Shown in pieces: positions 1-7,856 of a DNA stretch of 8,938 nt. Where the stretch lies: NCBI GenBank assembly GCA_018652925.1, contig JABIBH010000089.1, forward strand, positions 1-8,938. Direction: 5' to 3'. This stretch comes from a bacterium (GTDB taxonomy: Bacteria; Krumholzibacteriota; Krumholzibacteriia; LZORAL124-64-63). Below the pieces are notes generated by a model. The model was not told the DNA's origin. It saw only the letters and a program-made list of their open reading frames with translations, and did no database searches. The position numbers and the translations under genes were made by a program. Position 1 is the first letter of the stretch; each line of letters begins with the position of its first letter.

Positions 1-336
1 AATTTCAAAAGGCTTGTCCAGATAGCCGGTGTTATGCTCGGAAAGAGCAGTAACCTCAAGTCGTTCGTCACCAAAACCGGTGATTACAAGAACAGGTAGT
101 TCCGGGTACTGGTTTTTGATTACTTTCAAAATCTTAAGGCCGTCAATGTCAGGCATAAAGATGTCAGTAATCAGGTAATCGTAAGCAAGACCTTTTTCAC
201 GAGCCTGATTCAGCTCGTGTATTGCTGAAATGCCATCTGGGCAAGCAATACATGTATAGTCTTCCTGAGTCAGTCCAACAGTAAGATTACGGCGAATCTC
301 AGCTTCGTCGTCAATAATTAGTACGCGACCCTTCAA
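1..336 (-). CDS. Response-regulator receiver domain protein (partial, C-terminus outside window)
   Basis: The 112 visible codons form a nearly complete CheY-like receiver domain. Such domains take phosphate from a histidine kinase and change the activity of an output domain or partner. The acidic pocket is D9-D10, the phospho-acceptor is D58 in the motif TDIFMPDIDG, the switch threonine is T86 in VITGFGD, and the conserved lysine is K108 in YLDKPF. The start is TTG at 336: an in-frame TAA lies at 352-354, no ATG or GTG stands between, and an AGGAGG sits 6 nt upstream. The gene begins 32 nt after the nfnB stop, so it is probably cotranscribed with nfnAB. Whether it is a single-domain regulator or carries a DNA-binding, kinase or GGDEF output cannot be told because it runs off base 1. 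The receiver call is secure; the pathway is unknown. Confidence 0.9.
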   Translation of the reverse strand, partial: MKGRVLIIDDEAEIRRNLTVGLTQEDYTCIACPDGISAIHELNQAREKGLAYDYLITDIFMPDIDGLKILKVIKNQYPELPVLVITGFGDERLEVTALSEHNTGYLDKPFEI

Positions 337-342
337 TGGATT

Positions 343-348
343 CCTCCT
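343..348 (-). promoter_or_regulatory. Shine-Dalgarno site that fixes a TTG start
   Basis: On the minus strand a perfect AGGAGG is followed by six nucleotides and then TTG at 336-334. With the in-frame TAA at 352-354 this leaves TTG as the only credible start of the receiver-domain gene. Confidence 0.8.
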
Positions 349-368
349 GGTTTATGTAAAACAGTTTG

Positions 369-1835
369 TTATCTGACATCAGCGCGTTCTTGTGAAAGCG
401 CTTCATCCAGGTCGCTCCAGCGACCAGAATTAAGGTACATGTTCATTGCTTCTGCGGCTTGTCTGCCGTGGCCCATCGCCAAAATAACAGTTGCCGCACC
501 AAGAACAATGTCGCCACCTGCAAAAACTCCTCTAACAGAAGTTTGTCCAGTTGACTCGTTTATAATTATGCCACCCCAGTTTGTACACTCCAGCTCTTTA
601 AATGTTGCTGGAATCAGAGGGTTGGGACTGTTGCCAATTGCAACAATCATCACATCGATATCTTCAATGAACTCGGAATCTTTAATCGGTACAGGACTGC
701 GCCTGCCAGAAGAATCCGGTTCGCCAAGTTCCATTTTTAAGAGCTCAACCTGTTTGAGCCACCCTTTGTCGTCGCCAATCAGTTTGGTCGGGTTCTGCAA
801 AATTCTGAACTCGACGCCTTCCTGTTTTGCATGGTGGATTTCTTCCAGCCTTGCAGGCATCTGCTCTTCTGCTCGACGGTAAACAATCAATGACCGTTTA
901 GCACCCATTCGTAACGCAGTTCTGGCACAATCCATGGCAACATTACCGCCACCAACAGTGACAACGGTTTTACCCTTCATCAGAGGAGTGTCCGATGCTT
1001 CCGGGAAGCTGTAAGCCTTCATCAAGTTTGCACGAGTGAGATACTCGTTTGCTGAGTAAACGCCAAGCAGGTTTTCACCCTCAACTCGCATAAAGCGGGG
1101 CAGACCGGCACCTGTACCTACAAAGACAGCATCGTTCTCTTCAACGAGAACTTTCATCGGAGTAGTTTTCCCAACCACATAGTTGTACTTGAAAACAACT
1201 CCCAGTTTTTCCAGGTAGTCTACTTCCTTCTGTACAATTGCTTTTGGCAGGCGGAATTCAGGGATACCATAAATCAGCACACCACCAGCCTTGTGGAATG
1301 CTTCATAAACTGTTACTTCGTGCCCATGTTTGATAAGGTCACCAGCAACTGTCAAACCAGCTGGGCCTCCACCAACAATCGCAACCTTTTTGCCAGTTGG
1401 TTCAGGTTTTGGTGGTAATTCAACTTCACCATGTTCTCTTTCGTAGTCGGCAATAAAGCGTTCCAACCGACCGATATTAACAGAAAGCGCCGGGTCTTTC
1501 TTTGATTTGCCAACTGTACAAACCAGCTGACATTGCTCTTCCTGCGGGCAAACTCTGCCACAAATAGCTGGCAAAAGGTTGGTCTCTTTCATTTTTCTGA
1601 TAGCACCCTTGAAATCCCCATCTTCAATCAATTGAATGAATGCAGGAATATCGATACCGACAGGACAACCCTCAGTACAAAATGGCCTTTTACATTGAAT
1701 GCAGCGTTTTGCCTCAGCCATTGCCATTTCCGGAGTATAGCCGGTTGGTACTTCGTTAAGGTTTTTTACTCTTACCTTTGGATCCTGTTCTGGCATATCG
1801 ATTGGTGGAAGTTGTAGCCTTTCTTTGGTTTTCAT
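369..1835 (-). CDS. nfnB: NADH-dependent reduced ferredoxin:NADP+ oxidoreductase subunit B (NfnB/GltA-like, 488 aa)
   Basis: This is the large, NADPH-binding subunit of the Nfn complex, which couples NADPH, NAD(H) and ferredoxin by flavin-based electron bifurcation in the cytoplasm. Two N-terminal iron-sulfur motifs use C45, C48, C53, C57 and C92, C96, C102, C106. A Rossmann FAD motif VGGGPAG lies at 154-160 and a second nucleotide-binding motif VGGGNVA at 294-300. The C-terminal FAD-contact motif FAGGDIVLGAAT spans about 438-449. The fold is shared with glutamate synthase small subunits (TIGR01316-type GltA), and such proteins are often labelled glutamate synthase. Here no glutamate synthase large subunit is visible and the partner 2 nt upstream is NfnA, so Nfn is the better call. 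The ATG at 1835 has a GGGAG eight nt upstream, inside the end of nfnA, consistent with translational coupling. Confidence 0.9.
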   Translation of the reverse strand: MKTKERLQLPPIDMPEQDPKVRVKNLNEVPTGYTPEMAMAEAKRCIQCKRPFCTEGCPVGIDIPAFIQLIEDGDFKGAIRKMKETNLLPAICGRVCPQEEQCQLVCTVGKSKKDPALSVNIGRLERFIADYEREHGEVELPPKPEPTGKKVAIVGGGPAGLTVAGDLIKHGHEVTVYEAFHKAGGVLIYGIPEFRLPKAIVQKEVDYLEKLGVVFKYNYVVGKTTPMKVLVEENDAVFVGTGAGLPRFMRVEGENLLGVYSANEYLTRANLMKAYSFPEASDTPLMKGKTVVTVGGGNVAMDCARTALRMGAKRSLIVYRRAEEQMPARLEEIHHAKQEGVEFRILQNPTKLIGDDKGWLKQVELLKMELGEPDSSGRRSPVPIKDSEFIEDIDVMIVAIGNSPNPLIPATFKELECTNWGGIIINESTGQTSVRGVFAGGDIVLGAATVILAMGHGRQAAEAMNMYLNSGRWSDLDEALSQERADVR

Positions 1836-1837
1836 GT

Positions 1838-2698
1838 CTACTTCTCCCTTCCGACGACGCCAAGTTTGCAGTCGTGTTTTTCACTATACATTTCCAGAGA
1901 TTCTTTTTCGTAATCTTTATACATGGTCAGTCTGGCCATCATCTCATCAAAATCGACTTCATGTCCATCGAACTCCGGTCCATCAACACATGCAAATTTG
2001 GTTTTACCAGCAACAGTCACACGACAGCCACCACACATGCCAGTTCCATCAACCATAATCGGGTTCAGGCTGACAAGAGTCGGGATGCCAAGTTTTTTAG
2101 TGAGCAAACAGACAAATTTCATCATAATCGGTGGGCCCATAGCAACGCACTGGTCAAATTTCTCACCACTGTCTACAAGTTTTTGAATTGCATCTGTTAC
2201 AAGACCCTTGTCACCATAAGAACCATCATCAGTTGTGATCACAAGTTCATCACTTGCTGAACGCATCTGCTCTTCCAGAATCATAAGTTCTTTTGATCGA
2301 GCACCAAGAATACTGGTAACCTTGTTGCCAACATCTTTCATACCTTTGGCAACAGGGTAAAGCGGGGCAGTACCAATACCACCACCAACGCAAAGTACAT
2401 GGCCAATTTTTTCTATATGAGTAGCCTCACCAAGAGGACCGCAGATATCAGGAATTGAGTCGCCTGCTTTTTTCTGAGCCAACTCAAGTGTAGTTTTGCC
2501 TACAGATTGAACAATGAGAGTAATGCTACCTTCGTCCTTATCGACATCGGCAATAGTGAGTGGTATTCGTTCACCATCTTCACTGATCCTAACTATTACA
2601 AATTGCCCAGGTTCGCGATAGCGAGCCACATCAGGCGCATCAAATCGGTAAAGATGTACATCGGGTCCAATAATTGAGTGTTCGAGGATTTTGTGCAT
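1838..2698 (-). CDS. nfnA: NADH-dependent reduced ferredoxin:NADP+ oxidoreductase subunit A (NfnA, FAD/[2Fe-2S] protein, 286 aa)
   Basis: This is the small Nfn subunit, which exchanges electrons with NAD(H) and passes them through a [2Fe-2S] cluster to the bifurcating flavin of NfnB. Numbering from the start used here, the FAD-binding beta-barrel covers about 1-95 (RIPLT at 44-48). The NAD-binding domain starts with GGGIGTAP at 105-112, and the cluster region is D217, C222, C225 and C237 followed by DGPEFDGHEVDFDEM. An aspartate plus three cysteines as cluster ligands is reported for known Nfn structures and fits these residues. An upstream in-frame ATG at 2743 would add 15 residues. I prefer the ATG at 2698 because AAGGA lies 7 nt before it, the upstream ATG has no ribosome binding site, and family members usually begin with MHKIL-like sequence. 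The TAG is 2 nt from nfnB. Confidence 0.9.
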   Translation of the reverse strand: MHKILEHSIIGPDVHLYRFDAPDVARYREPGQFVIVRISEDGERIPLTIADVDKDEGSITLIVQSVGKTTLELAQKKAGDSIPDICGPLGEATHIEKIGHVLCVGGGIGTAPLYPVAKGMKDVGNKVTSILGARSKELMILEEQMRSASDELVITTDDGSYGDKGLVTDAIQKLVDSGEKFDQCVAMGPPIMMKFVCLLTKKLGIPTLVSLNPIMVDGTGMCGGCRVTVAGKTKFACVDGPEFDGHEVDFDEMMARLTMYKDYEKESLEMYSEKHDCKLGVVGREK

Positions 2699-2775
2699 CA
2701 ACTTGTCCTTCCTCAACGAGGGAGTTGTAGGTGTCAATTCCATACAGGAAAGTGGTACACAAAGTGAGTAAAATC

Positions 2776-2800
2776 AATAACCTATTGTAAGTAGGTGATT
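2776..2800. repeat. Imperfect inverted repeat between trhP and nfnA
   Basis: The arms ACCTA (2780-2784) and TAGGT (2792-2796) surround a 7-nt spacer. One mismatch further out, AAT/ATT extends them, giving eight paired positions in 25 nt. On the minus strand it is followed by TTATTGATTTT, so it could be a weak terminator for trhP. It could equally be an operator in front of nfnAB. Both readings are inference; I found no convincing -35/-10 pair for nfnAB in this gap. Confidence 0.3.
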
Positions 2801-2817
2801 ATGAGAAAGGCTATCAA

Positions 2818-4014
2818 TTAGGCGTTTGCAGGTACTCTACGCAATATTGAGTATGGGAGTAAGTCTTGTTCCAATAAAATAAATTGTGAGTTTGTAACTT
2901 TTTCTACTTGCTCGCCCTTAATGGTGACCAAAGGCTCAGGCATTGTTATTGTTCCACCTGTTCCATCGGGAGATAGAAGCTCAAATTTGTCACCAGCAAA
3001 AATATTATTTCTAACTTCAATAACTGATCTGCCATCTACTTTTTCTTCCATTACATTACCGACCATTTTCGATGCGCTTCTTGAGTATGTAGAATCCGTT
3101 GAATAGTCTTCTTTATCGACGGAACCTTTCATAAACCCTTTTGAATAGCCTCTGTTGGGCAATTTATTCAATTCTTCAAGCCCGTTATCCCAGCTCACAG
3201 GTTCACCGTCAATAATTCGACGATAAAAGGCAACAGTAGAGGCTATATAATGAATTGACTTCATTCTTCCCTCAAGTTTCACCGATGCAACTCCAGCCTC
3301 TTGCAATTGAGGCAGGTATTCAAAAAGTGCCAGATCTTTCGAATTGAAAAAATAAGACCCACGATCGTCTTCAAAATATGGCATAAATTCGCCAGGGCGT
3401 TTTTCTTCAACCAATGAGAATTTCCACCTGCAAGGCTGCTTGCATTCTCCACGATTACCACCATAACCGGTCAAGTAATCGCTGATTGCGCATCGTCCTG
3501 AATATGAAAAACAAACTGCACCATGAACAAAAGCTTCTGTCTCTATTTTGCCGTTTGTCTGTTTCTGAATTTCCTGAATTTTTTCGATAGACAACTCGCG
3601 TGCAAGATTAACTCTTTTAGCTCCGTATTCGGCATAAGCTAATGCCGCCTGATAGCTGGTTGTGTTGGCTTGAGTTGAAATATGAAGGGCTGCCTTGAGA
3701 TCAAGTTTTTTCAGTTCTGTCAAAACACCAAAGTCAGCAACAATGATTGCATCGACACCAATTTCATCAAGAGCCTGAGCAGAGGAAATCATTTGCTGAT
3801 ATTCATCACTCCAGGGGTAGATATTGAGAGTGACATACCCTTTTTTACCAAGGGAATGCAGATGGGAGAGACCTGCTTCAGCATCATCAATGGTGAAATT
3901 ACCAGCAAAGTTGCGCAATGAACCAAACTCAGTGCCAAAGTAAACAGCATCTGCGCCATAGGCAGTAGCCCATTTTAGTTTGTTGAGATCACCTGCTGGT
4001 GCAAGAAGTTCCAT
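2818..4014 (-). CDS. trhP: Peptidase U32-family tRNA hydroxylation protein (TrhP/YegQ-like, 398 aa)
   Basis: TrhP is a U32-family protein needed for prephenate-dependent 5-hydroxylation of uridine 34 in tRNAs; despite the family name it is not expected to be a protease. The N-terminus ELLAPAGDL (2-10) opens a barrel-like domain. The U32 signature lies at 160-176 (EAFVHGAVCFSYSGRCA) and provides C168 and C175. C191 and C195 follow in GECKQPCRW, and the four cysteines probably bind an iron-sulfur cluster. Later blocks match my recollection of E. coli YegQ in order: RPGEFMPYFEDDRGSY (206-221), NSKDL (224-228), KLEGRMKS (246-253), RGYSKGF (288-294), then a small C-terminal beta domain from about 315. 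The ATG at 4014 is the first residue of the conserved domain; the upstream ribosome binding site (GAAAGA) is weak. It starts 16 nt after the terminator T-run of tRNA-fMet, so it may depend on readthrough. Confidence 0.82.
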   Translation of the reverse strand: MELLAPAGDLNKLKWATAYGADAVYFGTEFGSLRNFAGNFTIDDAEAGLSHLHSLGKKGYVTLNIYPWSDEYQQMISSAQALDEIGVDAIIVADFGVLTELKKLDLKAALHISTQANTTSYQAALAYAEYGAKRVNLARELSIEKIQEIQKQTNGKIETEAFVHGAVCFSYSGRCAISDYLTGYGGNRGECKQPCRWKFSLVEEKRPGEFMPYFEDDRGSYFFNSKDLALFEYLPQLQEAGVASVKLEGRMKSIHYIASTVAFYRRIIDGEPVSWDNGLEELNKLPNRGYSKGFMKGSVDKEDYSTDSTYSRSASKMVGNVMEEKVDGRSVIEVRNNIFAGDKFELLSPDGTGGTITMPEPLVTIKGEQVEKVTNSQFILLEQDLLPYSILRRVPANA

Positions 4015-4030
4015 TGTTATCTTTCGGGGG

Positions 4031-4067
4031 AAAAAAAGGCCCCTAGCTTTGGTGTGCCGGGGGCTTT
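4031..4067 (-). terminator. Intrinsic terminator after tRNA-fMet
   Basis: On the minus strand AAAGCCCC (4067-4060) can pair with GGGGCCTTT (4043-4035, one bulged C), and seven consecutive T follow from 4037 to 4031. It begins immediately after the tRNA CCA end, as expected for a stable-RNA unit. It lies just ahead of the trhP start, so it may also act as an attenuator for that gene. Confidence 0.8.
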
Positions 4068-4069
4068 AT

Positions 4070-4146
<77 letters not shown>

Positions 4147-4160
4147 TCCATTAAATTTTA

Positions 4161-4176
4161 ACTTCATTTCTGAAGT
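4161..4176 (-). other. Stem-loop at the 5' end of the tRNA-fMet precursor
   Basis: On the minus strand ACTTCA-GAAA-TGAAGT is a perfect 6-bp stem closed by a GNRA-type tetraloop. Its first base (4176) lies 7 nt after the -10 box, where transcription should begin, and 14 AT-rich nt separate it from the mature tRNA end. There is no T-run, so it is not a typical terminator for ftsB. A role in stability or leader processing is inference. Confidence 0.6.
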
Positions 4177-4182
4177 GGGCGC

Positions 4183-4211
4183 AATATAGGAGCGACACCA
4201 GCACAAGTCAA
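4183..4211 (-). promoter_or_regulatory. Sigma-70-type promoter of tRNA-fMet
   Basis: Minus-strand TTGACT (4211-4206), a 17-nt spacer and TATATT (4188-4183) form a near-consensus promoter. The following GCGCCC is a GC-rich discriminator of the kind found at growth-rate and ppGpp-controlled stable-RNA promoters. The predicted start is about 4176. The -35 lies 11 nt beyond the ftsB stop codon. Confidence 0.85.
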
Positions 4212-4222
4212 GAAAGAGAATG

Positions 4223-4582
4223 TCATCTTGATTCTGTATTCTCAGCCTCTCCAACTATCTCAATCACTTTTTCTCCAGGCTTATGCATTCGGTATTTTTC
4301 GCGTGCAACTTTTTCCAGCATGTCAGGATCATTTTTCAAGGCTTCGATATCTGCTGTAAGTTGAGCTTGTTGAGCCTGTAAATTGCTAAGCTCAGTTGTG
4401 AGGTCATTTAATTCAGATTGCAGGTTTGAATATTTTCTGAAACCATTCCTGTCAAAAACAAGATGCCAAATTGCAAACAGCAGCAGGGCAAAGAATGCGA
4501 ATGTAGGCAACTGCTTGAGAATCGGCCTGGCTACGGGGGAACCTCGCATGAAACGGGTTCCATTGGTTTCCTGTTTTGTCAT
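4223..4582 (-). CDS. ftsB: FtsB/DivIC-family septum formation protein (119 aa)
   Basis: FtsB/DivIC proteins are small bitopic division proteins that form a complex with FtsL (and FtsQ/DivIB) and help activate septal peptidoglycan synthesis. A basic cytoplasmic N-terminus is followed by one membrane segment at about 25-43, a coiled coil at about 47-84, and the family's C-terminal block NDPDMLEKVAREKYRM (84-99) then KPGEKVI. Length and order are typical; the roughly 24-residue N-terminal extension before the membrane is somewhat long. The ATG at 4582 has GGAGGAGG a few nt upstream. It lies 30 nt behind eno, the same order as the eno-ftsB pair of proteobacteria, which supports cotranscription from the eno promoter. 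FtsB and DivIC cannot be separated by sequence here. Confidence 0.85.
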   Translation of the reverse strand: MTKQETNGTRFMRGSPVARPILKQLPTFAFFALLLFAIWHLVFDRNGFRKYSNLQSELNDLTTELSNLQAQQAQLTADIEALKNDPDMLEKVAREKYRMHKPGEKVIEIVGEAENTESR

Positions 4583-4612
4583 GTTCGGCCTCCTCCATGA
4601 AGCAGCACAGAG

Positions 4613-5973
<1,361 letters not shown>

Positions 5974-6010
5974 GAAATCTACTTCAAATGATGCATTTTG
6001 TTTTCAAATA

Positions 6011-6019
6011 TGTTACAAT
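6011..6019 (+). promoter_or_regulatory. Possible extended -10 promoter of the secreted deiminase gene
   Basis: TGTTACAAT fits the extended -10 pattern TGnTATAAT with one mismatch. No good -35 lies 16-18 nt upstream, which is usual for extended -10 promoters. It would give a leader of about 50 nt, and the gene has GAGAGG at 6068-6073, six nt before its ATG. It diverges from the eno promoter with about 38 nt between the two boxes. Confidence 0.5.
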
Positions 6020-6079
6020 TGAATTTGGTGAAAGCGTTCCCCGCCGCTAACGACAACCTGTTTACTTGAGAGGTCCCCG

Positions 6080-7840
6080 ATGTTACTCCTTTCCAGGATA
6101 GTAATTCTTTGTCTTATTTCAGTTGTTGCCATTTCCTGCTTTGCTGGTGAACTGCCACCAGAAAGAGATGTCGATAATATTGAATATCTAATCCCACACC
6201 AGGAAACAGCTTATGAGCGTTTACTTTGGGAGGGCAAAGAGAATGAAATGCCAGCCCGCGGTACTCTTAGCGACCCACCGCCAGTGGGCCCGGTACGAAA
6301 TGTTGCAGAGTGGGAGCCAGTGACAGGCGGTTTGATCAGATATCCACTTGGTTTACCATATGATCTGCTGAATGATTTAGATGACGATATTAATATCCAT
6401 TGTGTAGTTTCAAGCAGTAACTATTCATCAGCTCAATCAAACTTCACTTCCAACGGAATTGATATGGGACGAGTGGAATTTCTTATTCGTGCAAATGATT
6501 CAATCTGGACTCGCGATTACGGCCCCTGGTATGTATTCGATGGTAATGGTGACATGGCAATTATCGATCACACATACAATCGTCCCTACCGTCCAAATGA
6601 CAACATGATTCCTGTCTATTTTGGACAGCAACAAGGGATTCCGGTTCACAGCCACGATATGTATCACACCGGTGGTAACTACATGACTGACGGCTCCAAC
6701 TTCAGCATGAGTACAGTTATGGTTTACAGTGAAGCTGCTGGTATGAGTAATGCAGAGGTTGATCAGTTGATGGCTGATTATTATGGCATCGAAACTTACA
6801 ACACTCTTGAATATATAGAGAGTGGCGGTATCCATCACATCGATACCTGGGCCAAATTTCTTGATGAAGAAAATGTTCTTTTGAAAGAAGTATGGAGCAG
6901 CCACCACACATACAGCAATTTAGAGCAGAGAGCTACTCTGTTGGCTTCTCTGGAATCTTCAACAGGCCGTAATTATCAGGTTCACAGAATCTATTGTTAC
7001 GATATCGGTTGGGGAGATCCTGCTTCCTACACAAACTCAATTATTCTGAACAAGAATATTTATGTTCCAATCTTTGGTGATGCCACCCACGATGCCAACG
7101 CGCTGGCAGTATATGAGACAGCAGCTCCAGGGTACACTATAAGAGGATATGATTATAGCGGCTTTATAACTGATGATGCATTGCACTGTAGAACAAAAGG
7201 TGTTTACGACAGGCACATGCTCAGAATTGAACATATCCCGGTTGCAGAAACACATGATGGACCAGTTGCAATTGAAGCTTTGATTGATGATCGCAGTGAA
7301 ACCAGTATTCCATTCAAGGCAGTTTATTATCGATACGCTGGCGAAAGCTGGACAATGGTTTCAATGGATTCTGCCGGTATGGATAATTACGTAGGTACTA
7401 TTCCTGCCCCGGAATCGGACACAACTGTTGATTACTACATCCATGCTGCTGACGCGAGCGGTAGAGTTGCTGGAATGCCTCGCACTGAGCCAGCTCACTA
7501 TTACACTTTTAATATCAACGCCAATGACCTTTCAGGTGTTGAAACTCCAGGGATGGTTAAACCTGCAAAGTTGAACCCGAACTATCCAAACCCGTTCAAT
7601 CCATCTACAACATTCTCATTTGAGCTGAAATACCCTGAGCCAGTAAAGCTATATGTAATGGATGCTCGTGGCCGATTAGTTCGTAAGTTGATTGATGGCA
7701 CAGAATGTCAGTCAGGATTGACAGAGATAACCTGGAACGGTCGTGATGATTCCGGTCGCGAACTTCCATCCGGAACATATTTGTTTGTTCTGGAAGCTGC
7801 AGGTTTACGTTATAACAGGCCTGCTACTTTATTGAAGTAA
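6080..7840 (+). CDS. Secreted agmatine deiminase/peptidylarginine deiminase-family protein with C-terminal sorting-type domain (586 aa)
   Basis: The family (PF04371-type) hydrolyses guanidino groups, giving citrulline or carbamoyl products and ammonia. Residues 1-22 form a signal peptide. The catalytic domain (about 60-385) shows the pentein residues: D145 in NDSIWTRDYGPW, GGN at 198-200, H253 and D255 in IHHIDTW, N319 in SYTNSII, and nucleophile C370 in DDALHCRTKG. Spacings (D145-H253 108, H253-C370 117) are close to those recalled for PPAD of Porphyromonas gingivalis (D130, H236, C351). R168 and R171 in YNRPYRPND stand where PPAD has the two arginines that hold the carboxylate of a C-terminal arginine. 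A beta-sandwich at about 395-478 and an FlgD-like/type IX tail from PNYPNPFNPST (500-510) follow. Export and a protein or peptide substrate are inferred; free arginine or agmatine remains possible. C20 could be a lipobox cysteine, though AISC is a weak match. Confidence 0.87.
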   Translation: MLLLSRIVILCLISVVAISCFAGELPPERDVDNIEYLIPHQETAYERLLWEGKENEMPARGTLSDPPPVGPVRNVAEWEPVTGGLIRYPLGLPYDLLNDLDDDINIHCVVSSSNYSSAQSNFTSNGIDMGRVEFLIRANDSIWTRDYGPWYVFDGNGDMAIIDHTYNRPYRPNDNMIPVYFGQQQGIPVHSHDMYHTGGNYMTDGSNFSMSTVMVYSEAAGMSNAEVDQLMADYYGIETYNTLEYIESGGIHHIDTWAKFLDEENVLLKEVWSSHHTYSNLEQRATLLASLESSTGRNYQVHRIYCYDIGWGDPASYTNSIILNKNIYVPIFGDATHDANALAVYETAAPGYTIRGYDYSGFITDDALHCRTKGVYDRHMLRIEHIPVAETHDGPVAIEALIDDRSETSIPFKAVYYRYAGESWTMVSMDSAGMDNYVGTIPAPESDTTVDYYIHAADASGRVAGMPRTEPAHYYTFNINANDLSGVETPGMVKPAKLNPNYPNPFNPSTTFSFELKYPEPVKLYVMDARGRLVRKLIDGTECQSGLTEITWNGRDDSGRELPSGTYLFVLEAAGLRYNRPATLLK

Positions 7841-7856
7841 TATTTTCTTATTTAAG

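Noticed and set aside
369..1835. Naming the large flavoprotein as glutamate synthase small subunit (gltD).
   Set aside because: The adjacent gene is NfnA, not a glutamate synthase large subunit; NfnB explains both genes.
1778..2260. A 160-codon plus-strand open frame across the nfnA/nfnB junction, and a similar 147-codon one at 439-882.
   Set aside because: Both lie antisense to well-conserved genes, show no recognisable domain, and have no proper ribosome binding site.
2732..2737. A perfect TTGACA on the minus strand upstream of nfnA, first taken as a -35 box.
   Set aside because: The sequence 16-18 nt downstream is the GAGGAAGGA ribosome binding region of nfnA, with nothing like a -10 box.
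2818..4014. Reading the U32 protein as a collagenase-like secreted protease.
   Set aside because: It has no signal peptide, and its block order matches the tRNA-modifying TrhP/YegQ branch, including four cysteines suited to an iron-sulfur cluster.
4161..4176. The ACTTCA/TGAAGT hairpin as a terminator of eno-ftsB.
   Set aside because: On the minus strand it is followed by TAAAATTTAA without a T-run, the stem is short and AT-rich, and it lies downstream of the tRNA promoter.
6133..6142. Lipoprotein signal at C20 of the deiminase.
   Set aside because: The motif AISC is a poor lipobox and a signal peptidase I site at A22 is equally likely; left as an alternative only.
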